Counted from the first letter of the stretch, positions 34,852 to 43,440 are shown. The stretch: 64,000 nt of DNA from Ruminococcus sp. (GCA_022768065.1 JALELS010000006.1:1-64000), one strand, 5' to 3'. The notes: generated by a model not told the origin, from the sequence alone. Numbers and translations are program-made.

Positions 34852-37188
34852 ATGCAAAGAACAACCATGAAAGCCAAGCTGCTGACAGCCCTGCTCGCGC
34901 TGTGCATGATACTGTCATTGGTGCCATTCACGGCATTTGCAGCAGGTTCGACAGTCGGCAATGAATCGGAACTGGAGTCGGCACTTAATAATGCGGACTG
35001 CGCCGAAATCAAGTTAGGCGGAAACATTGAAACCACTTGGGAACTTGAGGTGAGCCGCACCGTTACGCTGGACCTGAACGGATATACCTTGAGCTGCAGC
35101 AGGACGGATGAGGATATAATTCGGGTGCGCAGCAGCGGAAACCTGACGGTAAAGGACAGCGGCACCGGCGGCAAGATCGACGGGCAAAACAAAAACTGTG
35201 GATTTAATGTCAAGGGCGGAATCTTGACTTTGGAGAGCGGCAGTATCGTGAACTGTACGGATGCCGATGGCGATGGCGGCGCAGTGGATGTTTCTAACAC
35301 CGGTGTAGCGGAAACACCGGTCAAGTATGGTAATTTCATTATGAACGGCGGTGCCATTATGGACTGCAAAGCCGGCGATGACGGCGCTGCCGTGGATATA
35401 GGCAATGGGTGCACTTTTACATTGAATGGCGGCACCATCAGCGGCTGCAGAGCCGACGATGACGGCGGTGCTGTATTCATTAAGCAGGGCGGCTTCTTTG
35501 TGATGAACGGCGGAACAATCGAAAATTGCTCTGCATATAATAACGGCGGCGCGGTGAATATATACGAAGACGGCAGCTTCACCATGACCGGCGGCATCAT
35601 TAAGGATTGTAAAGTGGATTTGGGCGGTATGGGCAATGCGGTGTATGGCAAGAACAATACGGCAATCGTCGCCATTTCAGGCGGTACAATTGAAAACTGT
35701 GGCGTATTTCCGTGGCCTTTTGACGAGTTCATCGTGACCTTTGACTCTGACGGCGGAAGTGCTGTGGCAGAGCAGAAGTTGTTGAATTCACCGGCTGTTA
35801 AGCCCGCCGACCCGAAGAAATCCGGGTATAATTTTGTCGGATGGTATCTGGAGGATGCGCAATATACATTTGATTCAAATGTCGCCGCTAATATTACCCT
35901 GAAAGCCAAATGGACGCCCACATCTGCATCGACCGTCATCACCACAGCAACGGTTGAGAATGCAAAATTCAACTATCAGCCGGGCGATACTCCGCAGGCA
36001 ACAGCATGGGTTTCAGAGGTAGATACAGATAAATATGAGATAGCCTACGAATGCTGGCAACAATTTGAAAACAACGAACCCGTTGCCGCATGGTATTCCG
36101 ATAACGGCTCACACGGCTCGTTACCGACCACAACTGCGTTTGAAAGCGGCAAGAGCTATGTGTATTCACTTATGCTACAGCCGAAAGACGGATATTCCTT
36201 CAGCGACGAAACTGTCATCACAGTCAACGGAGAAAAAGTATCGGCGCCTTTCGTCGGCGGTTCTATGTATATTCCATCCATTAAAACGATTACTATGCCT
36301 ACCGTCACCGTTATTGATGTAGTGGAAATCAACGGTGTCACCGTCAGCTTCAAGGACGGCGACAAGCCCGTATTCACCGGTAAGGTACCTGATGGTGCAA
36401 ACTACGCATATCGGTGTGAGTGGTGGGAGTTGGACAGCAAGAACGGTGCGATGTCCACCGACTTCGGCAATTTCTATGAAAACAAAATCACCGCTTTTGA
36501 GGCCGGAAAGGCCTATCATTACGGTGTGTATGTGACGACTTACGGCGATGTCGGAAATGTCAGCTATGTATTCGGACCCGACACCAAGCTGAAGATCAAC
36601 GGCGAATTTGTAAATTATAAGCGCTACGAAGGCGATACGAGCGATGGCTCTGACGGCACCATGTGGGTCATTACCGACCTCACCATGACGCCGCAGTCAT
36701 CCGGTACAACTCCGAATTACAGAATTATTGAGGGTGCAAACAGCTATTGGATGCAAAACAGCGACAGCACCCTGACATTCCGTACAAACGGAAATTTCTC
36801 TGAATTCGCCGATGTTAAAGTAGACGACAGTATCATTTCTGCGGATAATTATACCGTCTCTTCCGAAACCGCTGCAATTACGCTGAAAGCGGAATATCTT
36901 AGCACACTATCTGTCGGCAAGCACACTGTTACGATTGTTTACAATGACGGTGAGTGCAGCGCAGAGTTTGAAGTTAAAGCCGCAGGAAACACCCCGACAA
37001 CTGTCAACACGGATATTGACACCGGTAATAAAAAGCCGAATAAAGTTAAACCCGACACAGAAAATGCCGAAAATCCCAAAACAGGTTCGGGAAGCAATTT
37101 TGCTCCGTGGATAGCTTTGCTGCTCATCAGCGGCGGCGTATTGACCGGGTCATCAATTGCGGCAAAGAGGAAAAAGCACAATAAATAA
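34852..37188 (+). CDS. Sortase-anchored surface protein with beta-helix and InlB-type repeat
   Basis: 778 residues. Signal peptide (KLLTALLALCMILSLVPFTAFAAG, cut near Ala-Ala-Gly), then a right-handed beta-helix made of imperfect repeats of FxMNGGxIxxCxA (about 60-290), an InlB/Listeria-Bacteroides repeat (FVGWYLEDAQYTF region, 295-360), two beta domains, an X2-like domain (about 620-715), a Pro/Lys/Asn spacer, the sorting motif NPKTG at 741-745, a hydrophobic helix and AKRKKHNK. It would be exported and covalently attached to the wall; a sortase is not in the window. The gene is GC-richer with more CTG/GGC codons than its neighbours up to about 36700, suggesting acquisition. Confidence 0.9.
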   Translation: MQRTTMKAKLLTALLALCMILSLVPFTAFAAGSTVGNESELESALNNADCAEIKLGGNIETTWELEVSRTVTLDLNGYTLSCSRTDEDIIRVRSSGNLTVKDSGTGGKIDGQNKNCGFNVKGGILTLESGSIVNCTDADGDGGAVDVSNTGVAETPVKYGNFIMNGGAIMDCKAGDDGAAVDIGNGCTFTLNGGTISGCRADDDGGAVFIKQGGFFVMNGGTIENCSAYNNGGAVNIYEDGSFTMTGGIIKDCKVDLGGMGNAVYGKNNTAIVAISGGTIENCGVFPWPFDEFIVTFDSDGGSAVAEQKLLNSPAVKPADPKKSGYNFVGWYLEDAQYTFDSNVAANITLKAKWTPTSASTVITTATVENAKFNYQPGDTPQATAWVSEVDTDKYEIAYECWQQFENNEPVAAWYSDNGSHGSLPTTTAFESGKSYVYSLMLQPKDGYSFSDETVITVNGEKVSAPFVGGSMYIPSIKTITMPTVTVIDVVEINGVTVSFKDGDKPVFTGKVPDGANYAYRCEWWELDSKNGAMSTDFGNFYENKITAFEAGKAYHYGVYVTTYGDVGNVSYVFGPDTKLKINGEFVNYKRYEGDTSDGSDGTMWVITDLTMTPQSSGTTPNYRIIEGANSYWMQNSDSTLTFRTNGNFSEFADVKVDDSIISADNYTVSSETAAITLKAEYLSTLSVGKHTVTIVYNDGECSAEFEVKAAGNTPTTVNTDIDTGNKKPNKVKPDTENAENPKTGSGSNFAPWIALLLISGGVLTGSSIAAKRKKHNK

Positions 37189-37208
37189 TATAATATAATG
37201 TAATATTA

Positions 37209-37244
37209 ACAGGAGGCTATCTGTAACGATAGCCGCCTGTTTTT
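37209..37244 (+). terminator. Terminator after surface protein gene
   Basis: Stem ACAGG-GGCTATC/GATAGCC-CCTGT with one mismatch (37209-37221 and 37228-37240), 6-nt loop, followed by TTTTT. Confidence 0.85.
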
Positions 37245-37321
37245 GCTGTATTTCAGGTAAAGAGTAGCCCCAATATAGCCGTGGTTTTTATTAATCATCG
37301 ATAGCAGCCATAAAATTTTGT

Positions 37322-37868
37322 TTACTTCTTTATCTTTTGCTTTTCAGCCGCCTCCTGTTCTAATCTGCGAGCCTCCGCACGAGCCTTTGGTTCCTCATAG
37401 TTTTCTTTGATATCATCGTAATGACGATAGTTTTCTTCTTGAATAAGAAGTTTTTCAGCGTCAATATATGGCTTTGCGGCACGGTTATAAACAGAATATT
37501 GAGCAGTTAATTTCTTAATTTCTTTTTCAAGAGCATATTTTTCTTTTTACCTTAATTGCAAAATTCAAAATATCAGACTGCTTTTTATCCTTACTGTCTT
37601 TTGCCTTGCGATAATCATCAACAAAAGCCTTAATTTCGGCGTTGAGTTCGTCCTCTTTATTAAAGAGTTCTCCGAAAATACTGTCGTCAAATTCCGTTAT
37701 ACCGTTTGCGTAATTTTTAGCAGTTGCTTTCTTGAATGCTTTTTCTATTCTTATATTTTCAATTGCAAGCTTACGAATTTCCTTTTCATTTTCTGTGTTC
37801 TTTGGCAAAGCCTTAGCCTGCTTTAATGTAATAGTATTAAGGTCTTTTACTATTAAATTTAATAGCAA
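37322..37868 (-). pseudogene. Frameshifted gene for a helical protein
   Basis: Reading on minus, a 113-codon frame (start uncertain, TTG at 37868 at best) ends at KVKRKICS. A second frame shifted by +1 resumes within the same A-rich run near 37545 and continues for about 70 residues, with KEIKKLTAQYSVYNRAAKPY and ending EQEAAEKQKIKK at 37322. Both parts are charged coiled-coil-like helices and read smoothly across one indel. No ATG or ribosome site is seen upstream, so the 5' end is probably lost too. Family not recognised; it could be the tail of a mobile-element protein. An assembly error in the A-run cannot be excluded. Confidence 0.55.
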
Positions 37869-37874
37869 CTTATA
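37848..37874. promoter_or_regulatory. Palindrome TACTA-N10-TAGCA, HxlR/YodB-like operator copy 1
   Basis: Contains the 16-bp perfect palindrome CTATTAAATTTAATAG. It lies about 90 bp upstream of the PNPOx-like gene. A near-identical copy precedes the HxlR gene at 38366. HxlR/YodB-family repressors bind TACT-N7/8-AGTA-like dyads, so this is a plausible operator. Confidence 0.5.
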
Positions 37875-37962
37875 AATTTGATAATATCTTCCAATACAGA
37901 AGCTGATTTGCTAACATAAATACATCAATTAGCTTATTGATATAAAACAGGAGGTAAATTCA

Positions 37963-38358
37963 ATGTTAAACGAATCAGTAATCAAATTATTAAAAACCGG
38001 TATGTGGGATCTTGCAACATGTGCAAACAGAGAACCAAATGTAGTACCGGTTGCATTCAAAGATGTTACAAATGACGGAAAGCTTATTATCGGAGATGTT
38101 TTCCTTGAGACAACATTAAATAATATTAAAGCAAACAACGGAAAAATTGCCATCTCCGTATATGATTCACAGAGCCTTGAGGGATATCAGATTAAAGGAA
38201 TCGCCGAATATGTAACAGAGGGAACAATCGTAGATACATTTAAGGCTATGGTAGAGAAGATGTTTAACGGAGCAGCAACTGCAAAGGGCGCGCTTATTAT
38301 AACTCCCACTAAAGTAATTGTTACAACGCCGGGTGCAGATAACAAAAAAAAAATCTGA
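37963..38358 (+). CDS. Pyridoxamine 5'-phosphate oxidase-like flavoprotein
   Basis: 131 residues, start with AGGAGGTAA at ideal spacing. MWDLATCANREPNVVPVAFKDV and LIIGDVFLETTLNNIKANNGKIAISV are the split-barrel FMN-binding pattern of the PNPOx-like family. These small proteins bind FMN or F420 and act as reductases or redox sensors; few are true PdxH. It is next to an HxlR regulator, a pairing often seen for redox or electrophile response. Candidate operator dyads flank it. Confidence 0.85.
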   Translation: MLNESVIKLLKTGMWDLATCANREPNVVPVAFKDVTNDGKLIIGDVFLETTLNNIKANNGKIAISVYDSQSLEGYQIKGIAEYVTEGTIVDTFKAMVEKMFNGAATAKGALIITPTKVIVTTPGADNKKKI

Positions 38359-38365
38359 AGTAAGG

Positions 38366-38391
38366 TACTAATAAATTTAATAGTAACTTTA
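38366..38391. promoter_or_regulatory. Palindrome ACTA-N10-TAGT, HxlR/YodB-like operator copy 2
   Basis: ACTAATAAATTTAATAGT is an 18-bp dyad with one mismatched pair and is a near copy of 37849-37868. It abuts the -35 region of the hxlR-like gene. Confidence 0.5.
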
Positions 38392-38401
38392 AAAAATAAC
38401 G

Positions 38402-38438
38402 CCTTCAAGCTATAATGATATAAAACATAGCTTGAAGG
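38402..38438 (+). promoter_or_regulatory. 12-bp inverted repeat around -10 and ribosome site of HxlR gene
   Basis: CCTTCAAGCTAT (38402-38413) and ATAGCTTGAAGG (38427-38438) are exact complements with a 13-bp spacer. The -10 box TATAAT is at 38411-38416, partly inside the left arm, and the right arm contains the ribosome site AAGG. With a start near 38422 only the right arm is transcribed, so a DNA operator is more likely than an RNA hairpin. Confidence 0.6.
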
Positions 38439-38447
38439 TGATTTTAC

Positions 38448-38831
38448 ATGGCAAAATACAAGAAAAAATTAGATGATGATATACGATGCCCCCTCGAATA
38501 CGGACTGTCAATATTCGGCGGCAAATGGAAGTCTCGTATTATATGCGTACTGTCAGCTAATGAAAAACTGCGCTACAGTGAAATCAGAAGAGAAATGTAT
38601 AACATAACAGATGCTGTTTTGGCGGCAACATTAAAAGACTTGATAGATGACGGAATCGTTGACCGGAAATCCTATGATGAAATTCCGCCAAAGGTGGAGT
38701 ATTCGCTGACACAAAAAGGAAAATCCGTTGTGCCTATTTTGCAAAGTATCTGTCAGTGGTCAGATATTTTTTATAAAGAAGATGTTGAAAATGAAATGGT
38801 GCAATGTCAGAAATGTGATTATCGCAGATAA
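38448..38831 (+). CDS. HxlR-family winged-helix regulator
   Basis: 127 residues. CPLEYGLSIFGGKWKSRIICVLS is the HxlR signature, followed by RYSEIRREMYNITDAVLAATLKDL and DGIVDRKSYDEIPPKVEYSLT, the recognition helix and wing. A single N-terminal Cys in DDIRCPLEYGL occupies the position of the redox-sensing Cys6 of YodB, and the C-terminus has a CQKC pair. It therefore may sense quinones, aldehydes or disulfide stress. Likely autoregulated through the dyads at 38366 and 38402 and controlling the PNPOx-like gene. Confidence 0.92.
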   Translation: MAKYKKKLDDDIRCPLEYGLSIFGGKWKSRIICVLSANEKLRYSEIRREMYNITDAVLAATLKDLIDDGIVDRKSYDEIPPKVEYSLTQKGKSVVPILQSICQWSDIFYKEDVENEMVQCQKCDYRR

Positions 38832-38840
38832 GGAGAAATA

Positions 38841-39251
38841 ATGCTTAAATATACAGAGGAAAAGATATTCACGCAGGAACAGGTGCAGCAATTGTTTTTG
38901 TCCGTTCATTGGGGTTCGGGTAATTATCCGGAACGCTTATACAAAGCCCTTATGCATTCATCAACGGTACTTACCGTTTGGGATGATGAAAAGCTTGTCG
39001 GTCTGACAAGAGTTTTAGATGACACTGAGATGTTGGCGCAGATACACTATGTTCTTGTTCACCCTAAGTATCAAGGACAAGGTATTGCAGGCAAAATGAT
39101 TGAACATGTAAAAGAAAAATATAAAGACTTTTTGTACATTGAGGTAATGCCGGAAGATAAAAACTATGTACCGTTTTACACAAAGCATGGGTTTGCGGTC
39201 ATGGAAAACGGCGCTGCTCTTCAAATTTGCAATTATGGCAATATGCACTAA
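38841..39251 (+). CDS. GNAT-family N-acetyltransferase
   Basis: 136 residues, SD AAGGAG. YVLVHPKYQGQGIAGKMIEHVKEKY contains the acetyl-CoA loop QGQGIAGK, and FYTKHGFAVMENGAALQI is the usual C-terminal strand of this small GNAT branch. It starts 9 bp after the HxlR stop and so shares its transcript. The acceptor substrate is unknown. Confidence 0.92.
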   Translation: MLKYTEEKIFTQEQVQQLFLSVHWGSGNYPERLYKALMHSSTVLTVWDDEKLVGLTRVLDDTEMLAQIHYVLVHPKYQGQGIAGKMIEHVKEKYKDFLYIEVMPEDKNYVPFYTKHGFAVMENGAALQICNYGNMH

Positions 39252-39464
39252 TCGGATTTATTTTGCAGAAACGATTGCGGATACCGCTGCAGCGTTTACC
39301 GCAGCACGCATCGGGGTTTAAAATGTCAAAATAAACAGGCTTATACCTTTCAACTTAATAAAATTCACATATAAAATAAGGCTCAAGGTTTTTGTTCCTT
39401 GAGCCATTGCTGCGTAATATATGAAATTAGGCAAAATTAACACAATCAACTGAAAACGTACCGA
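39252..39464. other. Intergenic region with minus-strand terminator
   Basis: 213 bp between convergent genes. The hairpin GGCTCAAGG/CCTTGAGCC (39380-39388 with 39397-39405) is followed on the minus strand by TTATTTTAT and ends the GH36 operon. A 19-codon open stretch ending at 39321 (ETIADTAAAFTAARIGV) has no start and is probably noise or a remnant. Nothing else seen. Confidence 0.6.
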
Positions 39465-41132
39465 CTAATACCTTTCGGTCGCGGACTGCAATAAAGACCC
39501 GTTTTTATAATTAAAAGACAGGCTGTGCTTTTTACCGTATTTTTCATATGACATATTTATTATGTCGTCCTTGCCAATTTCGGCTTTTAAGATTTTTGCC
39601 CGATTTTTTGAGGTTACTTCAGAGAAAAAAGCAAGCTTTTCCTCGGTGTATTCACTTACATTATCCGACACAAACAACAAACTGCCGAACACAGAGTTTA
39701 CTGTTGCAAGAAGTTTTCGTTTGTTATAATCCATTTTAATATTATTATCACGAAGCAAAAATACATCCGGGTCGTTCATAAACGCCCTGCCGTTTAAGCC
39801 GCGGCGAAAAACAGTACACGCTAACGTATTGGGCGTACTTACATCCTCTCGTATACCGAGAGGATTAAACCTCCAATCGAGCGAAACATCAGGCCCTATT
39901 CTGCAAAAATCCACCTTACCGAAACAAGGCATCAGCGGCGCTCCGCAGCCGAGTATCAACTTATCGCCGACGCACTCCCTAATGAAATCCATAGCCTCGC
40001 ACATAAGCTGACCACGTAATTTATTTTGTCGCGGAACTATACAGGCGGCATAGAGGAAATCAAGCTTAACCAGATCGTAGCCCCACTCGTTTAATACGGT
40101 ATCAAAAACCTTTTGCAGATATTTTCGAGCCTGCGGATGAAGAAAATCCACAACATAAAATCCGCCCCAATTGGCTCCGGCAACGCAAGGCCTTCCGCTT
40201 TTGCCTTTTACAAGCCAATCCTTATGTTCTTTGTAAATAAACGATTCCTTGGTGGCGGCAAAGGGCGCAAGCCACAGCCCTGCAAGCATATTTTTGCCGT
40301 GTATATTGTCGGCGGTATTTTTCATTGAGCCGGGGAACTTTTTTTCATTGGTATTCAGCCAATCACCTATTGCTTTTTGATAGCCGTCGTCAATTTGGAA
40401 GATATCGACTTTTTGCGGCAACTCGGATATTGACTTCAAATCACGTTTTACTATGCTTTCGTCAACATTTCCGTAATAGTTGTACCATGTGGTATAACCG
40501 TTCATCTTTTCCTTTTGCCGACAGGAAATATTCATAAGAGAAAACCATCTGTCAAAAACGTCGTCATAAGCTCCTTTTAGCCTTACAAAATCAATTATTG
40601 TACTTTCCCTGTCAAAAACCACGCCCTCAAGGTCTTTTTCCACCGAAAAAGTATTATTATTCGAATTAAATCTTATGATGGTATACCCGGTTGATTCGTC
40701 AAGCGAAGCTATTAAGTCAATTTCATTTTTATTTCTCACATAGCCGTATGAGTAACCGTAAAACTCCCCTGCCCTTTTCGGATGTTTACAGAAAAACAAA
40801 TCGCCTGCCGCGCCGAGACCTGTATTTTTATTGAACGGTGATTTCAAAAAGAAGTCGTTTACAATATTAAGCAGGTCCATTTTTTCGCGTGGAGCGTATT
40901 CTCGGCTCTCGGTCCACGACTGGTAACCGTTTACAAATATCCTGTGTTCCGATGTAAACCGAAAATCCGACACAAGCTTAAATTCATAAAATTTTATCTT
41001 GCCTTTCGGTTTAAGTACCGCTTTGAGGCATTCGTCTGCCGAGGAAAGCTCAATTTCAAAATCTTTGGTTTTCAGGTCATGTGTTCTGCGGACTCTGCCC
41101 GCACATTCGTATTTAATGTTTAACTTATACAT
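39465..41132 (-). CDS. GH36 alpha-galactosidase
   Basis: 555 residues. Beta-sandwich N-terminus with VNGYQSWTESREY; TIM barrel with VDIFQIDDGYQKAIGDW, YDLVKLDFLYAACI (nucleophile Asp in KLDFLY) and FCRIGPDVSLDW (acid/base Asp); then FMNDPDVFLLRDNN. These are GH36 melibiase-type motifs. It is somewhat shorter than the 700-residue bacterial enzymes and lacks a signal peptide, so it is cytosolic. It follows the GH16 gene by 22 bp on the same transcript, although their likely substrates differ. Confidence 0.88.
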   Translation of the reverse strand: MYKLNIKYECAGRVRRTHDLKTKDFEIELSSADECLKAVLKPKGKIKFYEFKLVSDFRFTSEHRIFVNGYQSWTESREYAPREKMDLLNIVNDFFLKSPFNKNTGLGAAGDLFFCKHPKRAGEFYGYSYGYVRNKNEIDLIASLDESTGYTIIRFNSNNNTFSVEKDLEGVVFDRESTIIDFVRLKGAYDDVFDRWFSLMNISCRQKEKMNGYTTWYNYYGNVDESIVKRDLKSISELPQKVDIFQIDDGYQKAIGDWLNTNEKKFPGSMKNTADNIHGKNMLAGLWLAPFAATKESFIYKEHKDWLVKGKSGRPCVAGANWGGFYVVDFLHPQARKYLQKVFDTVLNEWGYDLVKLDFLYAACIVPRQNKLRGQLMCEAMDFIRECVGDKLILGCGAPLMPCFGKVDFCRIGPDVSLDWRFNPLGIREDVSTPNTLACTVFRRGLNGRAFMNDPDVFLLRDNNIKMDYNKRKLLATVNSVFGSLLFVSDNVSEYTEEKLAFFSEVTSKNRAKILKAEIGKDDIINMSYEKYGKKHSLSFNYKNGSLLQSATERY

Positions 41133-41154
41133 TGCTATTTGCTCCTAAAGCGGT

Positions 41155-42216
41155 TCAGTCCAGGTCGAATGAACCCTCAAACTCATCATCGGAGCAAATA
41201 TACTGCTCAAAATTTGAGTTCTGATATACTTTTACGTAATCCACCATAAAATCATCGGCAGCTTTTGAATCGTCAAATTTTCCTATTTTTTGAGCATGGG
41301 GTCCCCAGCCGTCGCCGGCATCAATTTCAACGGTAAGCCTTAAAAATTCCTTAACTCTTGAAACATCGCCGTCGGATGAAGCCCAGGTGGGTTCACCGTC
41401 AATATAAAACACATAGTATTCGGGCGTCCATTTAAGTGCATAGGTATGATAGCCGTCATAAAGATTTTGCGAAAGCTCTGTTATATATCCGTTGCTCTTG
41501 GCACTTTTTCCGTAACCGTCCCACAACAGAGCGTGACCCATTTTTGATTTTTTAGAGTTTATAAACGCACTCTCAAAAACATCTATCTCCGTTCCGTCCT
41601 TGCCCTCGTTGCCGACTTTTCTCATATTCGGAGACTGAAGCCAAAACGCCGACCAAAGCCCCTTGGAATTCGGAATTTTGGCCTTAACTTCAAAATAACC
41701 GAAGGCCTGTGAAAAAAGCAATTCATCATTTGTGCCCTTATTGTTATTGTTATCTCCGACAATTTTACGTGTTTCAATACCGCTTGTAAATCTCCCCTGC
41801 TTCGGACAATCGCCGTCACAGGTATGATTATCTTCGTATCTTGAGTGTACTATTAAATTGGAATCTTTAACCTCAACCATAGTCGGACACCACCAGCATG
41901 CCTGCTGCGGCTTATCTTTATTATCGCTTTTCCATCTTATTGCGTGCGGAGAAGTTGTCCATATCTCTCTGTTGCCCGTGTAATTCTCGCCGAATATAAT
42001 ATTTTCGTTGAGATTATCACCGTTAAAATCATCTTCAAACACAAGATACCAGCCGTCCTCAGAAAGCGTGGGAACAGACAAATCATAATTTTTGTTTTCT
42101 TTCCAACCGGTATCTTGCTTTTTGGCACAGGCCGTAATACCGACTGATATGCACAATACAAGAAGTACCAAACAAACGACTGTAATTATTACATTTTTAT
42201 TTCCCGTTTTAATCAT
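41155..42216 (-). CDS. GH16 beta-glucanase-type lipoprotein
   Basis: 353 residues. Lipoprotein signal ending in LCISVGITACAKK (Cys about 30), then a GH16 jelly roll starting WYLVFEDDFNGDNLNE. The catalytic motif GTEIDVFES (ExDxxE, nucleophile and acid/base Glu) and YHTYALKWTPEYYVFYIDG are present. GH16 enzymes cleave beta-1,3/1,4-glucans, and some cleave endo-beta-galactose linkages in mucin; the fold alone does not decide. Anchored outside the cell. Divergent from the broken AraC gene. SD AGAGAGG. Confidence 0.9.
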   Translation of the reverse strand: MIKTGNKNVIITVVCLVLLVLCISVGITACAKKQDTGWKENKNYDLSVPTLSEDGWYLVFEDDFNGDNLNENIIFGENYTGNREIWTTSPHAIRWKSDNKDKPQQACWWCPTMVEVKDSNLIVHSRYEDNHTCDGDCPKQGRFTSGIETRKIVGDNNNNKGTNDELLFSQAFGYFEVKAKIPNSKGLWSAFWLQSPNMRKVGNEGKDGTEIDVFESAFINSKKSKMGHALLWDGYGKSAKSNGYITELSQNLYDGYHTYALKWTPEYYVFYIDGEPTWASSDGDVSRVKEFLRLTVEIDAGDGWGPHAQKIGKFDDSKAADDFMVDYVKVYQNSNFEQYICSDDEFEGSFDLD

Positions 42217-42387
42217 ATAAATCCCTCTCTTAACCTCATAACGTTATTCCGATTGAAAACACAACCTGTGTAAACAAACGACCATACCAAGCTTAGTTTT
42301 TCAGTTTAATTATACACTCTCAAACATTGAAATAAAATCTCAAATAAAGTATAATAGATACAGAAATCGGAAGGAAAGCTGAAAACA

Positions 42388-43236
42388 ATGTATCACAACA
42401 AATCATTTTTTATCGATTCTCAAAAAAGAGCCGCAAAACCGTTTGCGCCGACTTTAATCAGCGCATAAAAAATCGTTACCGACAGCTCATACTTTCATAT
42501 ATGCGACCGTAAAGAAATAATGCAATACCCCAAAAACACTTTGGCATTTATCAGGTGCATTACCGGCAAAGGGAAAATATACACTTCGCACGGTAAAATT
42601 GAAATCAACGAATCCGACGCGCTTTTACTCAGATTTGATAACATTTTGAAATACAAGGCAGAAAGCCCTATCTGGAGTTACCGCTGGACAAATTTTTGTA
42701 CCGACTCCTGTGATTTTGAACTTAACAAGTGCAAGCAATACCCCATAACCGAATATGAAGAAAAAATTTTTGATAATATATTGCTTTACGGAAACAGTGA
42801 TATTGATAACAGTTACACAAATGCTCTGTTTGTTGAATACTATTTCAGCGTAACGGCAAAAAGCGCTTTGGACGGCATTACAACACAAACGAAAGTCAAA
42901 AATCGCCAAGTTGACGATATGTGCGCTTTTATATCACAAAAAGTATATTCAAAACTCACGGTTGATGAATTATCCGCATTTTTCCAAATAACGCCGCGCA
43001 GACTACATCAGATTTTTTCGAGTGAACTCGGTATTTCCCCTAAACAATATATATTAAAAAAGAAAATGGAAGAAGGCTATCGTCTGATAGTTCAAACTTC
43101 AATGCCTATATGCAAAATTTCGGATTTACTGTGTTTCAGTTCACAATATCATTTCACATATGACTATAAAAAATTTTTTAATCAGACGCCGATGCAAACA
43201 AGGAACCTTGAGTCATCATTAAACGGCGATACTTAA
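42388..43236 (+). pseudogene. AraC-family regulator interrupted by an in-frame TAA
   Basis: A 283-codon frame starts at the ATG at 42388, with AAGGAAAG upstream, and reads MYHNKSFFIDSQKRAAKPF. A TAA at 42466-42468 (codon 27) stops it, and the same frame continues as KIVTDSSYFHICDRKEIMQY to the end. The N-terminal cupin-like part and the C-terminal double HTH (TVDELSAFFQITPRRLHQIFSSEL, ISDLLCFSSQYHFTYDYKKF) are otherwise intact. Restart at the ATG at 42520 would give 238 residues but has no clear ribosome site. It is divergent from the GH16 gene, its probable target. Recent nonsense mutation, or a shortened functional protein. Confidence 0.75.
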
Positions 43237-43280
43237 CGATGTACAAATAAGAATAAATCTTTAATCAAAAAATGTAAAAA

Positions 43281-43307
43281 AGGACTTAGCTTATGCTAAG
43301 TCCTTTT
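43281..43307. terminator. Bidirectional terminator, AraC gene / tRNA-Pro
   Basis: Perfect 10-bp stem AGGACTTAGC/GCTAAGTCCT (43281-43290 with 43295-43304) with TTAT loop; T4 on the plus strand and TTTTTTACATTTTTT on the minus strand, right at the tRNA 3' end. Confidence 0.9.
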
Positions 43308-43382
43308 GGTCGGAGTGACAAGACTTGAACTTGCGGCCCCTAGACCCCCAGTCTAGTGCGCTACCAACTGCGCCACACCCCG
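43307..43382 (-). tRNA. tRNA-Pro (anticodon GGG)
   Basis: 76 nt on the minus strand including an encoded CCA. Acceptor stem CGGGGTG pairs with CACTCCG (one G-U); anticodon stem CTAGA/TCTAG encloses the loop CTGGGGG with anticodon GGG; the T-arm GTTCAAGTC is normal. It stands alone with its own promoter and terminator. Confidence 0.97.
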
Positions 43383-43411
43383 ATAATCGTATGCTTTTTT
43401 ACTGCCCGAAT

Positions 43412-43440
43412 ATATTAACATAATACGGGGAATTTTGCAA
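43412..43440 (-). promoter_or_regulatory. Promoter of tRNA-Pro
   Basis: -35 TTGCAA (43435-43440) and -10 TAATAT (43412-43417) on the minus strand, 17-bp spacer, about 30 bp before the tRNA 5' end. Confidence 0.7.

Noticed and set aside
37535..37560. Programmed ribosomal frameshift in the A-run of the broken gene
   Set aside because: The downstream frame requires a +1 shift, not the -1 slip of A-AAA-AAG sites, and no stimulatory structure or conserved start is visible; decay or error is simpler.
39253..39321. Short open stretch ending ETIADTAAAFTAARIGV
   Set aside because: No start codon or ribosome site, and only about 20 codons long.
42466..42468. Stop-codon recoding in the AraC gene
   Set aside because: The stop is TAA, not the TGA (selenocysteine) or TAG (pyrrolysine) used for recoding.
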